DNA from: Clostridia bacterium | Lineage (GTDB): Bacteria > Bacillota > Clostridia > Christensenellales > Borkfalkiaceae | Direction of reading: 5' to 3' | Length of the DNA stretch: 51,048 bases | Assembly: GCA_017448355.1 (NCBI GenBank) | Contig: JAFSLQ010000028.1 | Coordinates: 1 to 51,048, forward strand | Shown here: positions 17,684 through 25,743 of the stretch, piece by piece | Layout of the letters: every line of letters begins with the position of its first letter | How positions within the stretch are numbered: position 1 is the first letter of the stretch | Position numbers and translations under genes: made by a program | The notes under the pieces: generated by a model | Database searches by the model: none | The model's input: only the letters and a program-made list of their open reading frames with translations | Told to the model about the DNA's origin: nothing

Positions 17684-20121
17684 TGAAAAATAGAGATAAT
17701 GTTGAAGTGAAGAGACAAGACGGTTTTATTTTTGAAGATAAGGCGAGTTATAAGATAACGAATGTAGAAAAACCTGTGTTATATGAATACAATTTATATA
17801 ATTCGGAAATTTTGGTTAAATTAAATAAGTTCGGTATCAACAGCGTTCAATATCAGCCGCCTGGCGATGTAATGCTGTTGAACAGTAATAACGTAAATAA
17901 TTTTTCGAAATGGAATGTTTATGTAAAACAAAACGACGGTGTTTTTATAAATAATTTTTCATTTCCAAGAACAATAGTTCCACAAAAAAGTGAAATAATA
18001 TATAAACCAGATATTGCAACTTATAAATATACTTATGAAGACTATGAGATTATTACCGAAATTTTTATTTCTAACAAGAATGCTTCAGTAATAATGAAAA
18101 CAACAATAAAAAATCTATTGACTGTCAAATCGGATTTTGAAGTCATTGTCGGCGTAGAGCCTTATTTAAATCCTGCTTCATTAGCGCTTTGGGATAAGCC
18201 GGAATGGTACGTTCAAACCGGATTAAGACAATCAAATGGAATTATAGATTTTTATTCAAAATTATTTAATCCGCAAGGGGACGTGTCTAAACGTAGACTA
18301 ATGACTTTTTCGTTAGAAAGCGCAAATGTCACTAACTGCTGTGTCGATATGACGGAATATATTGGATTAGGCGATTTTTTTCACCCATATAGAGTTAAAA
18401 AAGATTTTTCAATAAAGACTTCAGAGATAAAAGAAACTTTTGAACAAAATATTTTTCAACAAGGGTGTCCGTCGGTATACGCGTTAAAGTTGGATTTTAA
18501 ATTAAACCCCAATGAAAGCAAAACACTTTCGCAAGTTTTATCTATACAAGATAAAAGTTTTACCGGAGAAATGGATTTTGATTCATTAAATAGGTCGCAT
18601 GGTTTATTAAATGAATCAAAACAGAATGAAACAATATGCTTAAATAAAAGAGTTTATAGTTCATTATTTAATTTAAGGGAAATAAAAACTGATAATAAAA
18701 CATTTGATTATTATGTTAACGGTTTTTTACCATTGCAATTATTCTGGGTGTGTGGATTAGACAGAGGGTGGCCTACCGGTATGCAAGGCACTCGCGATTC
18801 GGCAGTTGATTTTGAGGGGATGACCTATTTTTATCCCGATAAATCCAGAAAGCAACTACTTCATTTATATTCTTGTATGCGTTCGGATGGGTGGAGTTTA
18901 AGGCAAATTTCCACTCTTGGGAAAAATGGAATTCATGATGAACGTTTTTATTGTGATTCAACTGCTTTTATTCAGGAGTTTTTGTATGAATATGTTTGTG
19001 CCACTAGTGATTTTGATATATTAGATGAAAAAATATCGTGGCTTGATAATGATACTTGCACATCGTTGTTAGATCATTATTTAAAGGGTTTTGATTTTTA
19101 TTTGGATGAAAAAAACATTGGCGAGCATGGTTTGTGTAAATTATATGCTGGAGACTGGTTGGATCCTATAAATCAGGCAGGTTTAAAAGGTAAGGGAGAA
19201 AGCGTAATGGTAAGTTGTATGTTGTATTATAACTTAAATAACGCTATGAAACTTTTGACATATTTGGATTCGGAGAGATATTCTGAAATAATTAAAAATT
19301 ATCATGAAAAATCCATTAAGATTAAAACATCTATAAACAAATCGGCATATAACATAAAAGGCTTTTACAATGGTATGTATACGGACGGAGGATTCTGGAT
19401 ATTTAGTGATTGTGACCCTGATAAAAAAGAAAGATTTTATTCTGCCGCCAATTATTATGCGATAATGTGTGGGATTGCTGATAACAATCAAATTGATAGT
19501 GTGTTAAATAAATCAGAAGAGTTAAAATGCAGTTGTGGTTATCGTTTGTTTGCACCTTCGTTTACAGAACATATTGATTATGTTGGCAGAGTCGCAAGTG
19601 GAGATATGGCGGATGGGCTTTGGGAAAACGGCGCAGTCTATAATCATGGCGGCAACTGTTTTAGAGCGCGAGCATTAGCGAAAGCACGCCGTGCAGATAA
19701 ATTATTAGAGACGATCTTATATATTTTACCCTTTGATCAGAATAAACACCCCATTGAAATTTCAAAAGGTTCGCCTTACGGTATTGTCAATTGTTATCAA
19801 ACTTTGAAACATGCGTTTGGTAAGGCGGGAAGTCCGTTTTTAAGTGGTTCTGTTGCAATGTCTGTCAGGATTATTTATTGTGATTTATTTGGGATAAATT
19901 TTGATCCGGAAAACTTGATTCTTTCACCTTGTTTGACGAAAGAGTTTTCAAACAGTACTGTAAAGTTTAAGTTTAGGAACAAAAACATTACTGTTAAATA
20001 TATATATGGTGAAGGTGATTCACTTGTTAATAATAATTTATTGCAAAAAACTGATGATGTGTTTTTGATAAAAAAGGATATCTTAAATGAAGATAATGAT
20101 ATCTTAATTTATTATAAATAG
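17683..20121 (+). CDS. GH94-like glycoside phosphorylase
   Basis: The 812-residue protein has an N-terminal beta-sandwich (about 1-300) and an (alpha/alpha)6 barrel resembling cellobiose/chitobiose phosphorylases. Visible landmarks are Gln-Gly-Thr-Arg-Asp-Ser near 369, Gly-Asp-Trp-Leu-Asp near 489 (catalytic Asp position of the Gly-Asp-Trp-Asn-Asp motif), Gly-Glu-Ser-Val shortly after, and Glu-Asn-Gly-Ala-Val-Tyr-Asn-His-Gly-Gly late in the barrel. The Asn in the catalytic motif is Leu here, so specificity may differ from characterised members. A phosphorylase would release a sugar 1-phosphate and save ATP. Its ATG overlaps the rhamnosidase stop by one base, and there is no signal peptide. 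A GH36-type or inactive member is the alternative. Confidence 0.75.
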   Translation: MKNRDNVEVKRQDGFIFEDKASYKITNVEKPVLYEYNLYNSEILVKLNKFGINSVQYQPPGDVMLLNSNNVNNFSKWNVYVKQNDGVFINNFSFPRTIVPQKSEIIYKPDIATYKYTYEDYEIITEIFISNKNASVIMKTTIKNLLTVKSDFEVIVGVEPYLNPASLALWDKPEWYVQTGLRQSNGIIDFYSKLFNPQGDVSKRRLMTFSLESANVTNCCVDMTEYIGLGDFFHPYRVKKDFSIKTSEIKETFEQNIFQQGCPSVYALKLDFKLNPNESKTLSQVLSIQDKSFTGEMDFDSLNRSHGLLNESKQNETICLNKRVYSSLFNLREIKTDNKTFDYYVNGFLPLQLFWVCGLDRGWPTGMQGTRDSAVDFEGMTYFYPDKSRKQLLHLYSCMRSDGWSLRQISTLGKNGIHDERFYCDSTAFIQEFLYEYVCATSDFDILDEKISWLDNDTCTSLLDHYLKGFDFYLDEKNIGEHGLCKLYAGDWLDPINQAGLKGKGESVMVSCMLYYNLNNAMKLLTYLDSERYSEIIKNYHEKSIKIKTSINKSAYNIKGFYNGMYTDGGFWIFSDCDPDKKERFYSAANYYAIMCGIADNNQIDSVLNKSEELKCSCGYRLFAPSFTEHIDYVGRVASGDMADGLWENGAVYNHGGNCFRARALAKARRADKLLETILYILPFDQNKHPIEISKGSPYGIVNCYQTLKHAFGKAGSPFLSGSVAMSVRIIYCDLFGINFDPENLILSPCLTKEFSNSTVKFKFRNKNITVKYIYGEGDSLVNNNLLQKTDDVFLIKKDILNEDNDILIYYK

Positions 20122-20131
20122 GAGTATAGAA

Positions 20132-21151
20132 ATGAAAGTAGTAACATTTGGTGAAATTATGATGCGGCTAAATCCCGAAGGATATTTAAGATTCGTTCAA
20201 GCGGATAAGTATGTATCGACATTTGCTGGCGCGGAAGCAAACGTAGCGGTATCACTTGCAAACTACGGAACGGACGTAGCGTTTGTAAGTAAACTTCCTG
20301 AACACGAAATAGGACAAGCCGCGGTAAACAGTTTAAGAAAATTTGGAGTAGATACGAGTTTAATAACAAGAGGCGGAGATAGAGTAGGAATATATTACTG
20401 CGAGAAGGGCGCAAGTCAAAGACCGAGTAAGGTAATTTATGATAGGGCATATTCCGCTATATCACAAGCAAAGCAATCCGATTTTAACTGGAACAAGATA
20501 TTTAAGGGTGCAACTTGGTTTCACTTTACGGGTATAACGCCCGCGCTTTCCGATAGTATGGCAGCAATAACTCTTAAAGCGGCAAAGATAGCGAAAGAAA
20601 AGGGTATAACGGTATCTTGCGACCTTAATTTCAGAAAGAAACTTTGGGGCAAAGAAAAAGCAAACGCCGTAATGACTGAAATATGCAAATACGTAGATTA
20701 TTGTATAGCGAACGAAGAAGACGCAAAAGACGTATTCGGAATAGAAGCGGATAACTCCGACATAAACACGGGAAAACTCGACAGGAACGGATATATATCG
20801 GTAGCGAAGAAACTGACGGATAAGTTCAATTTCAAAGGCGTTGCTATTACCCTAAGGGAAAGTATATCCGCAAACGATAACAACTGGTCTGCGATGCTTT
20901 ACACAAATGGACAAGCGTATTTCAGTAAAAAATACTCTATGCACATTGTAGACAGGGTAGGCGGTGGCGACAGTTTCGGCGGTGGATTGATTTACTCGCT
21001 GTTAAACGGATATGAGCCACAAAAGGCGATAGAGTTTGCGGTAGCGGCAAGTTGCTTAAAGCACAGTATAGAAGGCGATTACAACATGGTGTCCGTAAAG
21101 GAAATTGAAACACTAATGAGCGGCAACGCGTCCGGCAGAGTTCAAAGATAA
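20132..21151 (+). CDS. kdgK: PfkB-family sugar kinase, 2-keto-3-deoxygluconate kinase-like
   Basis: The 339-residue protein opens with Phe-Gly-Glu-Ile-Met-Met-Arg-Leu-Asn-Pro and has the N-terminal PfkB Gly-Ala-Glu-Ala-Asn-Val-Ala patch. It ends with Asp-Arg-Val-Gly-Gly-Gly-Asp-Ser-Phe near residue 274, a variant of the C-terminal PfkB signature common in clostridial KDG kinases; the Asp is the catalytic base. The expected reaction is ATP-dependent phosphorylation of 2-keto-3-deoxygluconate from uronate or pectin breakdown, giving KDPG. An AGGAG site lies at the right distance. The nearest KDPG aldolase or uronate isomerase is not in the window, so the pathway assignment rests on similarity. 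Codon style shifts at this gene compared with the upstream locus. Confidence 0.8.
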   Translation: MKVVTFGEIMMRLNPEGYLRFVQADKYVSTFAGAEANVAVSLANYGTDVAFVSKLPEHEIGQAAVNSLRKFGVDTSLITRGGDRVGIYYCEKGASQRPSKVIYDRAYSAISQAKQSDFNWNKIFKGATWFHFTGITPALSDSMAAITLKAAKIAKEKGITVSCDLNFRKKLWGKEKANAVMTEICKYVDYCIANEEDAKDVFGIEADNSDINTGKLDRNGYISVAKKLTDKFNFKGVAITLRESISANDNNWSAMLYTNGQAYFSKKYSMHIVDRVGGGDSFGGGLIYSLLNGYEPQKAIEFAVAASCLKHSIEGDYNMVSVKEIETLMSGNASGRVQR

Positions 21152-21171
21152 CTAATTTTATCACAATAATT

Positions 21172-21323
21172 ACCAAAGATAAAGCCCTATAAAGGGTATT
21201 GCAATACAAAAGTAAAAAACAACAAAGGATTTTACAATTTAACGAATGCAATACTCTTTATAGATAAAATGACCTAATAATATTATAACTAATCCCGACT
21301 GTAAGGAGTAATAACTCTTTACG
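21172..21323 (+). repeat. Structured repeat element, copy 1 (before fructokinase)
   Basis: This 150 bp stretch resembles 23351-23490. It contains a 17-base arm at 21187-21203 that pairs with 21247-21263 (one G-U pair). A second hairpin runs from about 21300 (GTAAGGAGT, loop, ACTCTTTAC). The outer CCCGAC/GTCGGG stem and T-run that make copy 2 a terminator are missing on the 3' side, so transcription can continue into the next gene. No ORF fits here. Confidence 0.7.
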
Positions 21324-21356
21324 AAATGAAATACCGATATAAGGGAAAAACCGAAA

Positions 21357-22238
21357 ATGATACTAAGTATAGGCGAAATACTCGCGGATATGGTGGGCGA
21401 GAGCAATAAAGACGGTTTAACGTTTAAAGCGTTCGTGGGGGGTGCGCCCTTTAACGTCGCGGTAAACGCAAAGCAAGCGGGCGCGAAAGTCGGGTTTATA
21501 AGCCGTATAGGAAAAGACGTTATAGGCAGGTTTTGTTTTGTGCAAGCGGAAAAGTTCGGGCTGGACTATCTGGATTTACAGCAGGACGAAAAAAGAAACA
21601 CCACGATAGCGTTTGTGACCTTAACCGACGGGGAAAGAGATTTTGCGTTCAATCGCCACGACACCGCAGATTATAATATAAACTTTAACGAGATAGATTT
21701 CAATAAATATAAAGACCTAAATATAATACATTTAGGTTCTTTAATGTTGTCGGAAAAGGCGGGTAAAACTTTTGCCGAAAATGTTGCTAAAAAAGCAAAA
21801 GAATTAAAAGTAAAACTATCTTTTGACCTCAATTTCAGGACAGATATATTCGGAGATTTCGAGAAAGCGAAAGCGGCGTATAAACCGTATGTGGAGTGCG
21901 CGGATATACTTAAATTTTCAGACGATGAATTAAAACTTTATACGGGTATAAAAGATATTGACAAAGCAATAAAAAGCGTAGCGAGAGAAAATCAACTTTT
22001 GACTATAACTCTCGGCAGTCGCGGCAGTATGTATTACTATAATGGAATAAGCGGGATAGTGCCAACCGAACAGGTAAAACCTATTGATACCACGGGCGCG
22101 GGGGACGCATTTTTCGGGACTTTCCTTGCAAACATAGAAAACAAGGACTACACGGAAGATAATATTATAAACGCAATGGAAAAAGCAAACAACGCGGGCG
22201 CAAGGGCAACGCAGTTTTTAGGAGCGATTAAATTATGA
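21357..22238 (+). CDS. scrK: Fructokinase-like PfkB sugar kinase
   Basis: The 293-residue protein has the ScrK/fructokinase pattern: Ser-Ile-Gly-Glu-Ile-Leu-Ala-Asp at the start, Gly-Gly-Ala-Pro-Phe-Asn-Val-Ala as the substrate-side PfkB patch, and Asp-Thr-Thr-Gly-Ala-Gly-Asp-Ala-Phe-Phe-Gly near residue 243 with the catalytic Asp. It would phosphorylate fructose to fructose 6-phosphate. It overlaps the mannose-6-phosphate isomerase gene by four bases (ATGA), so fructose and mannose phosphates would meet at the same glycolytic entry. The start lies 34 bp after the structured repeat and no strong Shine-Dalgarno is visible, so the element may affect its translation. Confidence 0.85.
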   Translation: MILSIGEILADMVGESNKDGLTFKAFVGGAPFNVAVNAKQAGAKVGFISRIGKDVIGRFCFVQAEKFGLDYLDLQQDEKRNTTIAFVTLTDGERDFAFNRHDTADYNINFNEIDFNKYKDLNIIHLGSLMLSEKAGKTFAENVAKKAKELKVKLSFDLNFRTDIFGDFEKAKAAYKPYVECADILKFSDDELKLYTGIKDIDKAIKSVARENQLLTITLGSRGSMYYYNGISGIVPTEQVKPIDTTGAGDAFFGTFLANIENKDYTEDNIINAMEKANNAGARATQFLGAIKL

Positions 22239-23305
22239 AAGATATAAAACAAATAGTAAAAGAGCCTATATTTTTTGAAAGGAACAGAGTTTACCGCATA
22301 TATAAAGGCGGAAAGCCTTATAAAGAAATATTTAACGACGGCTATGACGACGGAACGGACAATATGTTTCCCGAAGAGTGGGTGGCAAGTAAAGTAAAAG
22401 CCATAAACCCCAAATACTTCGGAAAACGCGACGGCGTTTCTGTAATTAAAGGAACGGACATGTTTTTCGACGACCTTTTAAGCGAACACAAAGCCGAACT
22501 GTTAGGTGACAGAAAATACGACTGTCTTGTAAAGTTTTTGGATAGCGCGGTAAGACTTCCGTTTCAAGTCCACCCGACGAAAGACTTTTCGAGAAAGTAT
22601 TTTAACAGCGAATACGGAAAGACGGAAGCGTGGCTTGTTGTAGCGACAAGACCTAATGCAAAACTGTACTTCGGGTTTAAGGACAAAATAACCAAAGAAC
22701 AACTATCCGAACTTGAAGAGCGTAGCGAAGTAGAAAAGGATATAATGGGCAATCTTTTGCAAGGGGTGGAAGTAAAGACAGGGGACGTGTGGCTTATAAA
22801 GGCGGGATTGATACACGCAATCGGCGCAGGGTGTACGATAATAGAAGTGCAGGAGCCTACTGACTTTACCATACAGCCGGAGAGATGGTGTAACGACTAT
22901 CATATATCTTACGAAGAAGAATACATAGGACTTGATAAATCCACGGCTTTAGACGCGATAAACTACGATATATACGGAAAGGCGGCGCAAGAGTATGCAA
23001 AGGTAAGCCCCAAAGTAGAGATAGACACGGAAAACTATAAAAAGGAAAACCTTATAACGTATAAAGATACGCCTTGTTTTGCGGAGAACAGACATACTCT
23101 TAAAAAGGGCGGTAAGTTTACAATGAATTACGCGCCCGCGGTGTATATCTGTTTAAGCGGAAAAGCGAAGATAGTAGGCGAGAATTACGAAATGGAAATA
23201 AAGCGCGGGGATTATTTTTATTTGCCTTATATAGCGGAAGGAAAGTTTACGATTTCAACTGACAGTAAAGCGGAAATAATAGAGTGTCTTCCGAGTAAGC
23301 AGTAA
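22235..23305 (+). CDS. manA: Mannose-6-phosphate isomerase, class I
   Basis: The 356-residue protein matches type I phosphomannose isomerases. Zinc ligands are in place: Gln-Val-His-Pro near 111, Glu in Lys-Thr-Glu-Ala-Trp near 128, and His in Leu-Ile-His-Ala-Ile-Gly near 192. The C-terminal part is a second cupin with Tyr-Ala-Pro-Ala-Val-Tyr-Ile-Cys. It interconverts mannose 6-phosphate and fructose 6-phosphate, which suits mannose released by the GH2 mannosidase-like enzyme upstream. Its ATG overlaps the fructokinase stop, giving a two-gene operon that ends in the terminator at 23458-23503. Confidence 0.88.
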   Translation: MKDIKQIVKEPIFFERNRVYRIYKGGKPYKEIFNDGYDDGTDNMFPEEWVASKVKAINPKYFGKRDGVSVIKGTDMFFDDLLSEHKAELLGDRKYDCLVKFLDSAVRLPFQVHPTKDFSRKYFNSEYGKTEAWLVVATRPNAKLYFGFKDKITKEQLSELEERSEVEKDIMGNLLQGVEVKTGDVWLIKAGLIHAIGAGCTIIEVQEPTDFTIQPERWCNDYHISYEEEYIGLDKSTALDAINYDIYGKAAQEYAKVSPKVEIDTENYKKENLITYKDTPCFAENRHTLKKGGKFTMNYAPAVYICLSGKAKIVGENYEMEIKRGDYFYLPYIAEGKFTISTDSKAEIIECLPSKQ

Positions 23306-23350
23306 AACAAATGTTTAATCAAAATATCATTTATTCATCACATATATAAT

Positions 23351-23490
23351 ACCAAGGATAAAACCCTGTAAAGGGTATTGCACACAAAAGAGATAAAAAA
23401 CTTAACCAAAGCAATACTCTTTATAGACAAAACGACATAATATACATAGTAACAACTAATCCCGACTGTAAGGAGTATAGGCTCTTTACG
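23351..23490 (+). repeat. Structured repeat element, copy 2 (after manA)
   Basis: It resembles the copy at 21172-21323. The arms at 23366-23382 and 23411-23426 pair; one A-U pair of copy 1 is a G-U pair here, so the stem is kept despite the base change. The element ends inside a complete terminator hairpin. The two copies flank the fructokinase-manA pair. The rest of the gap (23306-23594) holds only this element, the terminator and the operator described separately. Confidence 0.7.
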
Positions 23491-23503
23491 GTCGGGATTT
23501 TTT
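23458..23503 (+). terminator. Rho-independent terminator after manA
   Basis: Arms 23458-23475 and 23482-23499 form a long stem with a few G-U pairs and a six-base loop, followed by a T-run to 23503. It closes the fructokinase-manA operon and separates it from the conjugative element. Confidence 0.88.
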
Positions 23504-23539
23504 ATATATTTTTATAAAAATTCCCGAAAAACTTTTTTT

Positions 23540-23562
23540 GATTGGACAGGCATTGTCCAATC
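23540..23562. promoter_or_regulatory. Perfect inverted repeat, likely repressor operator
   Basis: GATTGGACA (23540-23548) and TGTCCAATC (23554-23562) form a perfect palindrome with a 5 bp spacer, 33 bp upstream of the HTH gene start. A TAAAAT sequence at 23571-23576 could be the -10 box, placing the palindrome over the -35 region. Autoregulation by the adjacent HTH protein is the simplest reading, but it is inference. Confidence 0.6.
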
Positions 23563-23594
23563 AGAATTGATAAAATGAAATAAAACACGGGAAA

Positions 23595-23933
23595 ATGAGA
23601 AGCAGATTTATTCAGAATGAGATTTTAGTTTTACTTTCGGATAAAAAAGAGCATACAGCAAAAGAAATAGCAAACGTGTTAGAGATAAGTACAAAAACAG
23701 TATATAGGCATATTAACGATTTGTCTGCAACTTTTCAGATAGTTACGGGACGTACATACCCATGTAGGGGAATTAAGTTAATAAATCAAACAGACGAAAA
23801 TAGTATCTTTAGCCAATGGGAAATAGACTATTTGTTGTCCATCGTTCCTACGGACATCCACGAGTCAAAAGTAAAAAAGCTTTTAGATAAATTATATAAT
23901 TTAAAACAATCTAATTGTTCAAATAATACATAA
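23595..23933 (+). CDS. Small HTH transcriptional regulator (HTH_11/DeoR-like)
   Basis: The 112-residue protein begins with a winged-helix type HTH (about residues 5-60): Thr-Ala-Lys-Glu-Ile-Ala-Asn-Val-Leu, then Ile-Ser-Thr-Lys-Thr-Val-Tyr-Arg-His-Ile as recognition helix, and a wing around residues 50-60. The remaining ~45 residues are helical and too short for a ligand domain, so it may dimerise only. It is the first gene of the element and sits behind a perfect palindrome, consistent with a repressor controlling the element. Confidence 0.7.
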   Translation: MRSRFIQNEILVLLSDKKEHTAKEIANVLEISTKTVYRHINDLSATFQIVTGRTYPCRGIKLINQTDENSIFSQWEIDYLLSIVPTDIHESKVKKLLDKLYNLKQSNCSNNT

Positions 23934-23948
23934 AACGGAGGTGAGAAA

Positions 23949-24095
23949 ATGAAATACGCAATGTGCCCGCAATGTGGAAGAAAACTTTGCAAGGGCGAAA
24001 TAGGCACGGAAATTGAAATTGAATGTCCTAAATGTCACAAAGTGTTTTTCGTGTATATAGATGCGGAAGAGATACATATAAAAATAAACCATTAA
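23949..24095 (+). CDS. 48-residue zinc-ribbon protein, Com-like
   Basis: An ATG with a GGAGGTGAG site opens a 48-codon frame with two CxxC knuckles (Cys-Pro-Gln-Cys at 6-9 and Cys-Pro-Lys-Cys at 26-29) separated by Lys-Gly-Glu ... Ile-Glu-Ile-Glu. This is the pattern of Mu Com-type zinc-ribbon proteins, small nucleic-acid-binding regulators found in mobile elements. It follows the HTH gene by 15 bp and is probably cotranscribed. The two cysteine pairs are the main evidence. Confidence 0.68.
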   Translation: MKYAMCPQCGRKLCKGEIGTEIEIECPKCHKVFFVYIDAEEIHIKINH

Positions 24096-24187
24096 GAGGT
24101 AAAACTTAATAATTATTGGGCAAAAGGTTCTGTTGAATACTTTTGCTAACGCCTTGTAGAGATTAGACTTAATGAGAATGTTAAGAG

Positions 24188-24248
24188 AAGTCTGACAGGC
24201 AGATAAAATCCTTTATATAGGACGAGTCTGTCTTGTCGGACTTTTTTT
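24188..24248 (+). terminator. First of two tandem terminator-like hairpins
   Basis: Arms 24188-24202 and 24228-24243 pair with some G-U pairs, enclosing about 25 bases that include a small TCC...GGA helix, and run into seven T residues. It lies in the 258 bp gene-free stretch after the zinc-ribbon gene; the first 90 bp of that stretch show no feature I can name. Confidence 0.65.
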
Positions 24249-24253
24249 ATTTC

Positions 24254-24294
24254 GCTCGGCTGTAAGGATTTTATCCCTTGCAGTCGGGCTTTTT
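24254..24294 (+). terminator. Second tandem terminator-like hairpin
   Basis: Arms 24254-24267 and 24276-24289 with an eight-base loop are followed by five T residues. The core (CTGTAAGG ... CCTTGCAG) resembles the hairpin at 23458. Two stacked terminators isolate the regulator genes from the large operon that follows. Confidence 0.68.
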
Positions 24295-24310
24295 CATTTT
24301 AAAACAATCG

Positions 24311-24343
24311 TCCGACTGCGATTCAAAAAATCAAAATGTCGGA
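24311..24343 (+). promoter_or_regulatory. Hairpin overlapping the ribosome binding site of the sigma-like gene
   Basis: TCCGAC (24311-24316) pairs with GTCGGA (24338-24343), with an inner GATT/AATC helix. The 3' arm covers the first three bases of the GGAGG site (24341-24345) of the gene starting at 24354, so the structure could lower translation initiation. The stem is short and the effect is uncertain. Confidence 0.4.
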
Positions 24344-24353
24344 GGACTGAAAA

Positions 24354-24830
24354 ATGAAATGGAATGATGCAAAGGAAAGAAAAGAATTTATCAAAAATCA
24401 AAATAAACTTCACAAAGAGTATCTTGCAGCGGGGATGACCGAAGAGCAATTCAAAGACCTTTACGAATACGATTTGGGAGTATATCGGAATAAGCGAAAA
24501 GAAGCGATACATACGCAAAAATTTGACTTTGATTCCGCCGAGTTCGACGATAAAGAAACGGATAACCCGTTATTTCAGAAATTTCTCGAAAAAATTTCGG
24601 CCTTGCCAAAATATTCGGATACTTCACGATTCGGTTGGATAGAAGAAATATCCGATGAACGATTATATAAAACATTAAAATCTTTAGACAAACAAGATTT
24701 AGAATTGATTACAAGAATTGCAGTGGACGATATGAGTCAATCAGAAATTGGAATGTCTGAACATGTTACACAGCAGGCTATTTCAAAAAAAATAGAAAGA
24801 ATTAAAAAAATTTTTAAAAAAAGGTTGTAA
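24354..24830 (+). CDS. Sigma-factor-like HTH protein of mobile elements
   Basis: The 158-residue protein has a charged helical N-terminal half. Its C-terminal ~55 residues resemble sigma-70 region 4: Leu-Asp-Lys-Gln-Asp-Leu-Glu-Leu-Ile followed by Met-Ser-Gln-Ser-Glu-Ile-Gly-Met-Ser and Gln-Gln-Ala-Ile-Ser-Lys-Lys-Ile as the HTH. Similar short sigma-like proteins are regular members of Clostridia conjugative elements, where they are thought to control transfer or excision genes. The start is supported by GGAGG at 24341. It lacks a region 2, so it is not a complete sigma factor. Confidence 0.65.
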   Translation: MKWNDAKERKEFIKNQNKLHKEYLAAGMTEEQFKDLYEYDLGVYRNKRKEAIHTQKFDFDSAEFDDKETDNPLFQKFLEKISALPKYSDTSRFGWIEEISDERLYKTLKSLDKQDLELITRIAVDDMSQSEIGMSEHVTQQAISKKIERIKKIFKKRL

Positions 24831-24896
24831 AAATGCCTTTCTATCTGCCTACCTATTGAAGGGGTGTTTTTTCTACCTGCATAACGGAGAACAAAA

Positions 24897-25151
24897 ATGA
24901 GACTAATAATTTGGAAGTTTAACGACTTTGCAAAAAACAGAGGATATAAAAGCGGCGTAAGCCTTATAGAAGATATGGGTTGCAGTAAAGGGACTTACGG
25001 ATATATGAAATACGGCGGCAACGTAAGCAGCGATTTAGTAGCCGAGTTATATAACCGTTTAGGAGACGTAGTATTTTCCTTTATAGATTTCGGTGACAGA
25101 AAACGCAACAAAAAAGAAGGTAAGGACGAGTTAAATGAACAAAACGGATAG
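24897..25151 (+). CDS. Small HTH-like protein
   Basis: The 84-residue protein holds a Cys-Ser-Lys-Gly-Thr-Tyr-Gly-Tyr-Met-Lys-Tyr-Gly-Gly segment followed by Ser-Ser-Asp-Leu-Val-Ala-Glu-Leu-Tyr-Asn-Arg-Leu-Gly-Asp, similar in layout to short Cro/CI-type HTH domains (recognition helix, then a helix ending in Leu-Gly). The tail is charged. It overlaps the next gene by 17 bp, so both are translated from one transcript. I do not recognise the family firmly. Confidence 0.5.
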   Translation: MRLIIWKFNDFAKNRGYKSGVSLIEDMGCSKGTYGYMKYGGNVSSDLVAELYNRLGDVVFSFIDFGDRKRNKKEGKDELNEQNG

Positions 25152-25743
25152 TTTATCTAATAAAAATGCGGCGATACAGGAAATGATGTCGAGCGGATAC
25201 GGATTGATGAACTTCTACCGTTTCGTAGCGCAAAATCCACATTTGTCGCTCCGTGAAGCCTGCCAGATAGTCGTAGAACGCAGTAATGCGGCCGTGTGCT
25301 TTTCCTATGAAGAGTGGAACGCTATAGGCAGGCGGATAAACAAGGGCAGTAAAGGTATTCCGTATATAGATACCGACGGTCAGAAAAGATTTGTTTACGA
25401 CAGCAACGATACTCACGGTAACGGCAGATATAAACGTTTAATCTATCCTATGAAAAGACTGTTAAAAGGTTTATACGTTCTGAACGGAACGGAAACATCG
25501 GAAAAATTAGGCGGGGACTATAAAAAAATACAGTCGGGCGTATCTTATTACCTTACCGAAAACGGTTATTACACCGACGACGAAGAACATAACAAACTGC
25601 TTACGGAAGGCGTTTCTTACTTTCTGTATTCTAAAACGGGATTTCCTAAAAGCAATGGGATAAATCTTTCGGGATTACCTTATGACCTTAAAGGCAACGC
25701 AGATTTCTTTATGAACGGAAAGGAAGTAGCGGAAAATATTTAG
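25135..25743 (+). pseudogene. N-terminal segment of the giant methylase-helicase, split off by a frameshift
   Basis: The 202-residue frame contains Met-Asn-Phe-Tyr-Arg-Phe-Val-Ala-Gln-Asn-Pro and Phe-Ser-Tyr-Glu-Glu-Trp-Asn-Ala with Lys-Gly-Ser-Lys-Gly-Ile, an ssDNA-binding-like module that in related elements (from memory) forms the start of one protein with the downstream giant frame. The frame stops at 25741-25743. The downstream frame continues without a stop from 25692, and the junction reads sensibly if one A is added to the four-A run at 25733-25736. The giant frame otherwise has only a TTG start at 25776 without a ribosome site. A one-base deletion, real or a sequencing error, is the likely cause. 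Confidence 0.65.

Noticed and set aside
23306-23594. Left attachment site or integrase of the conjugative element
   Set aside because: No tRNA end, no recombinase gene and no direct repeat with a partner in the window; the two structured repeats flank the sugar genes rather than the element.
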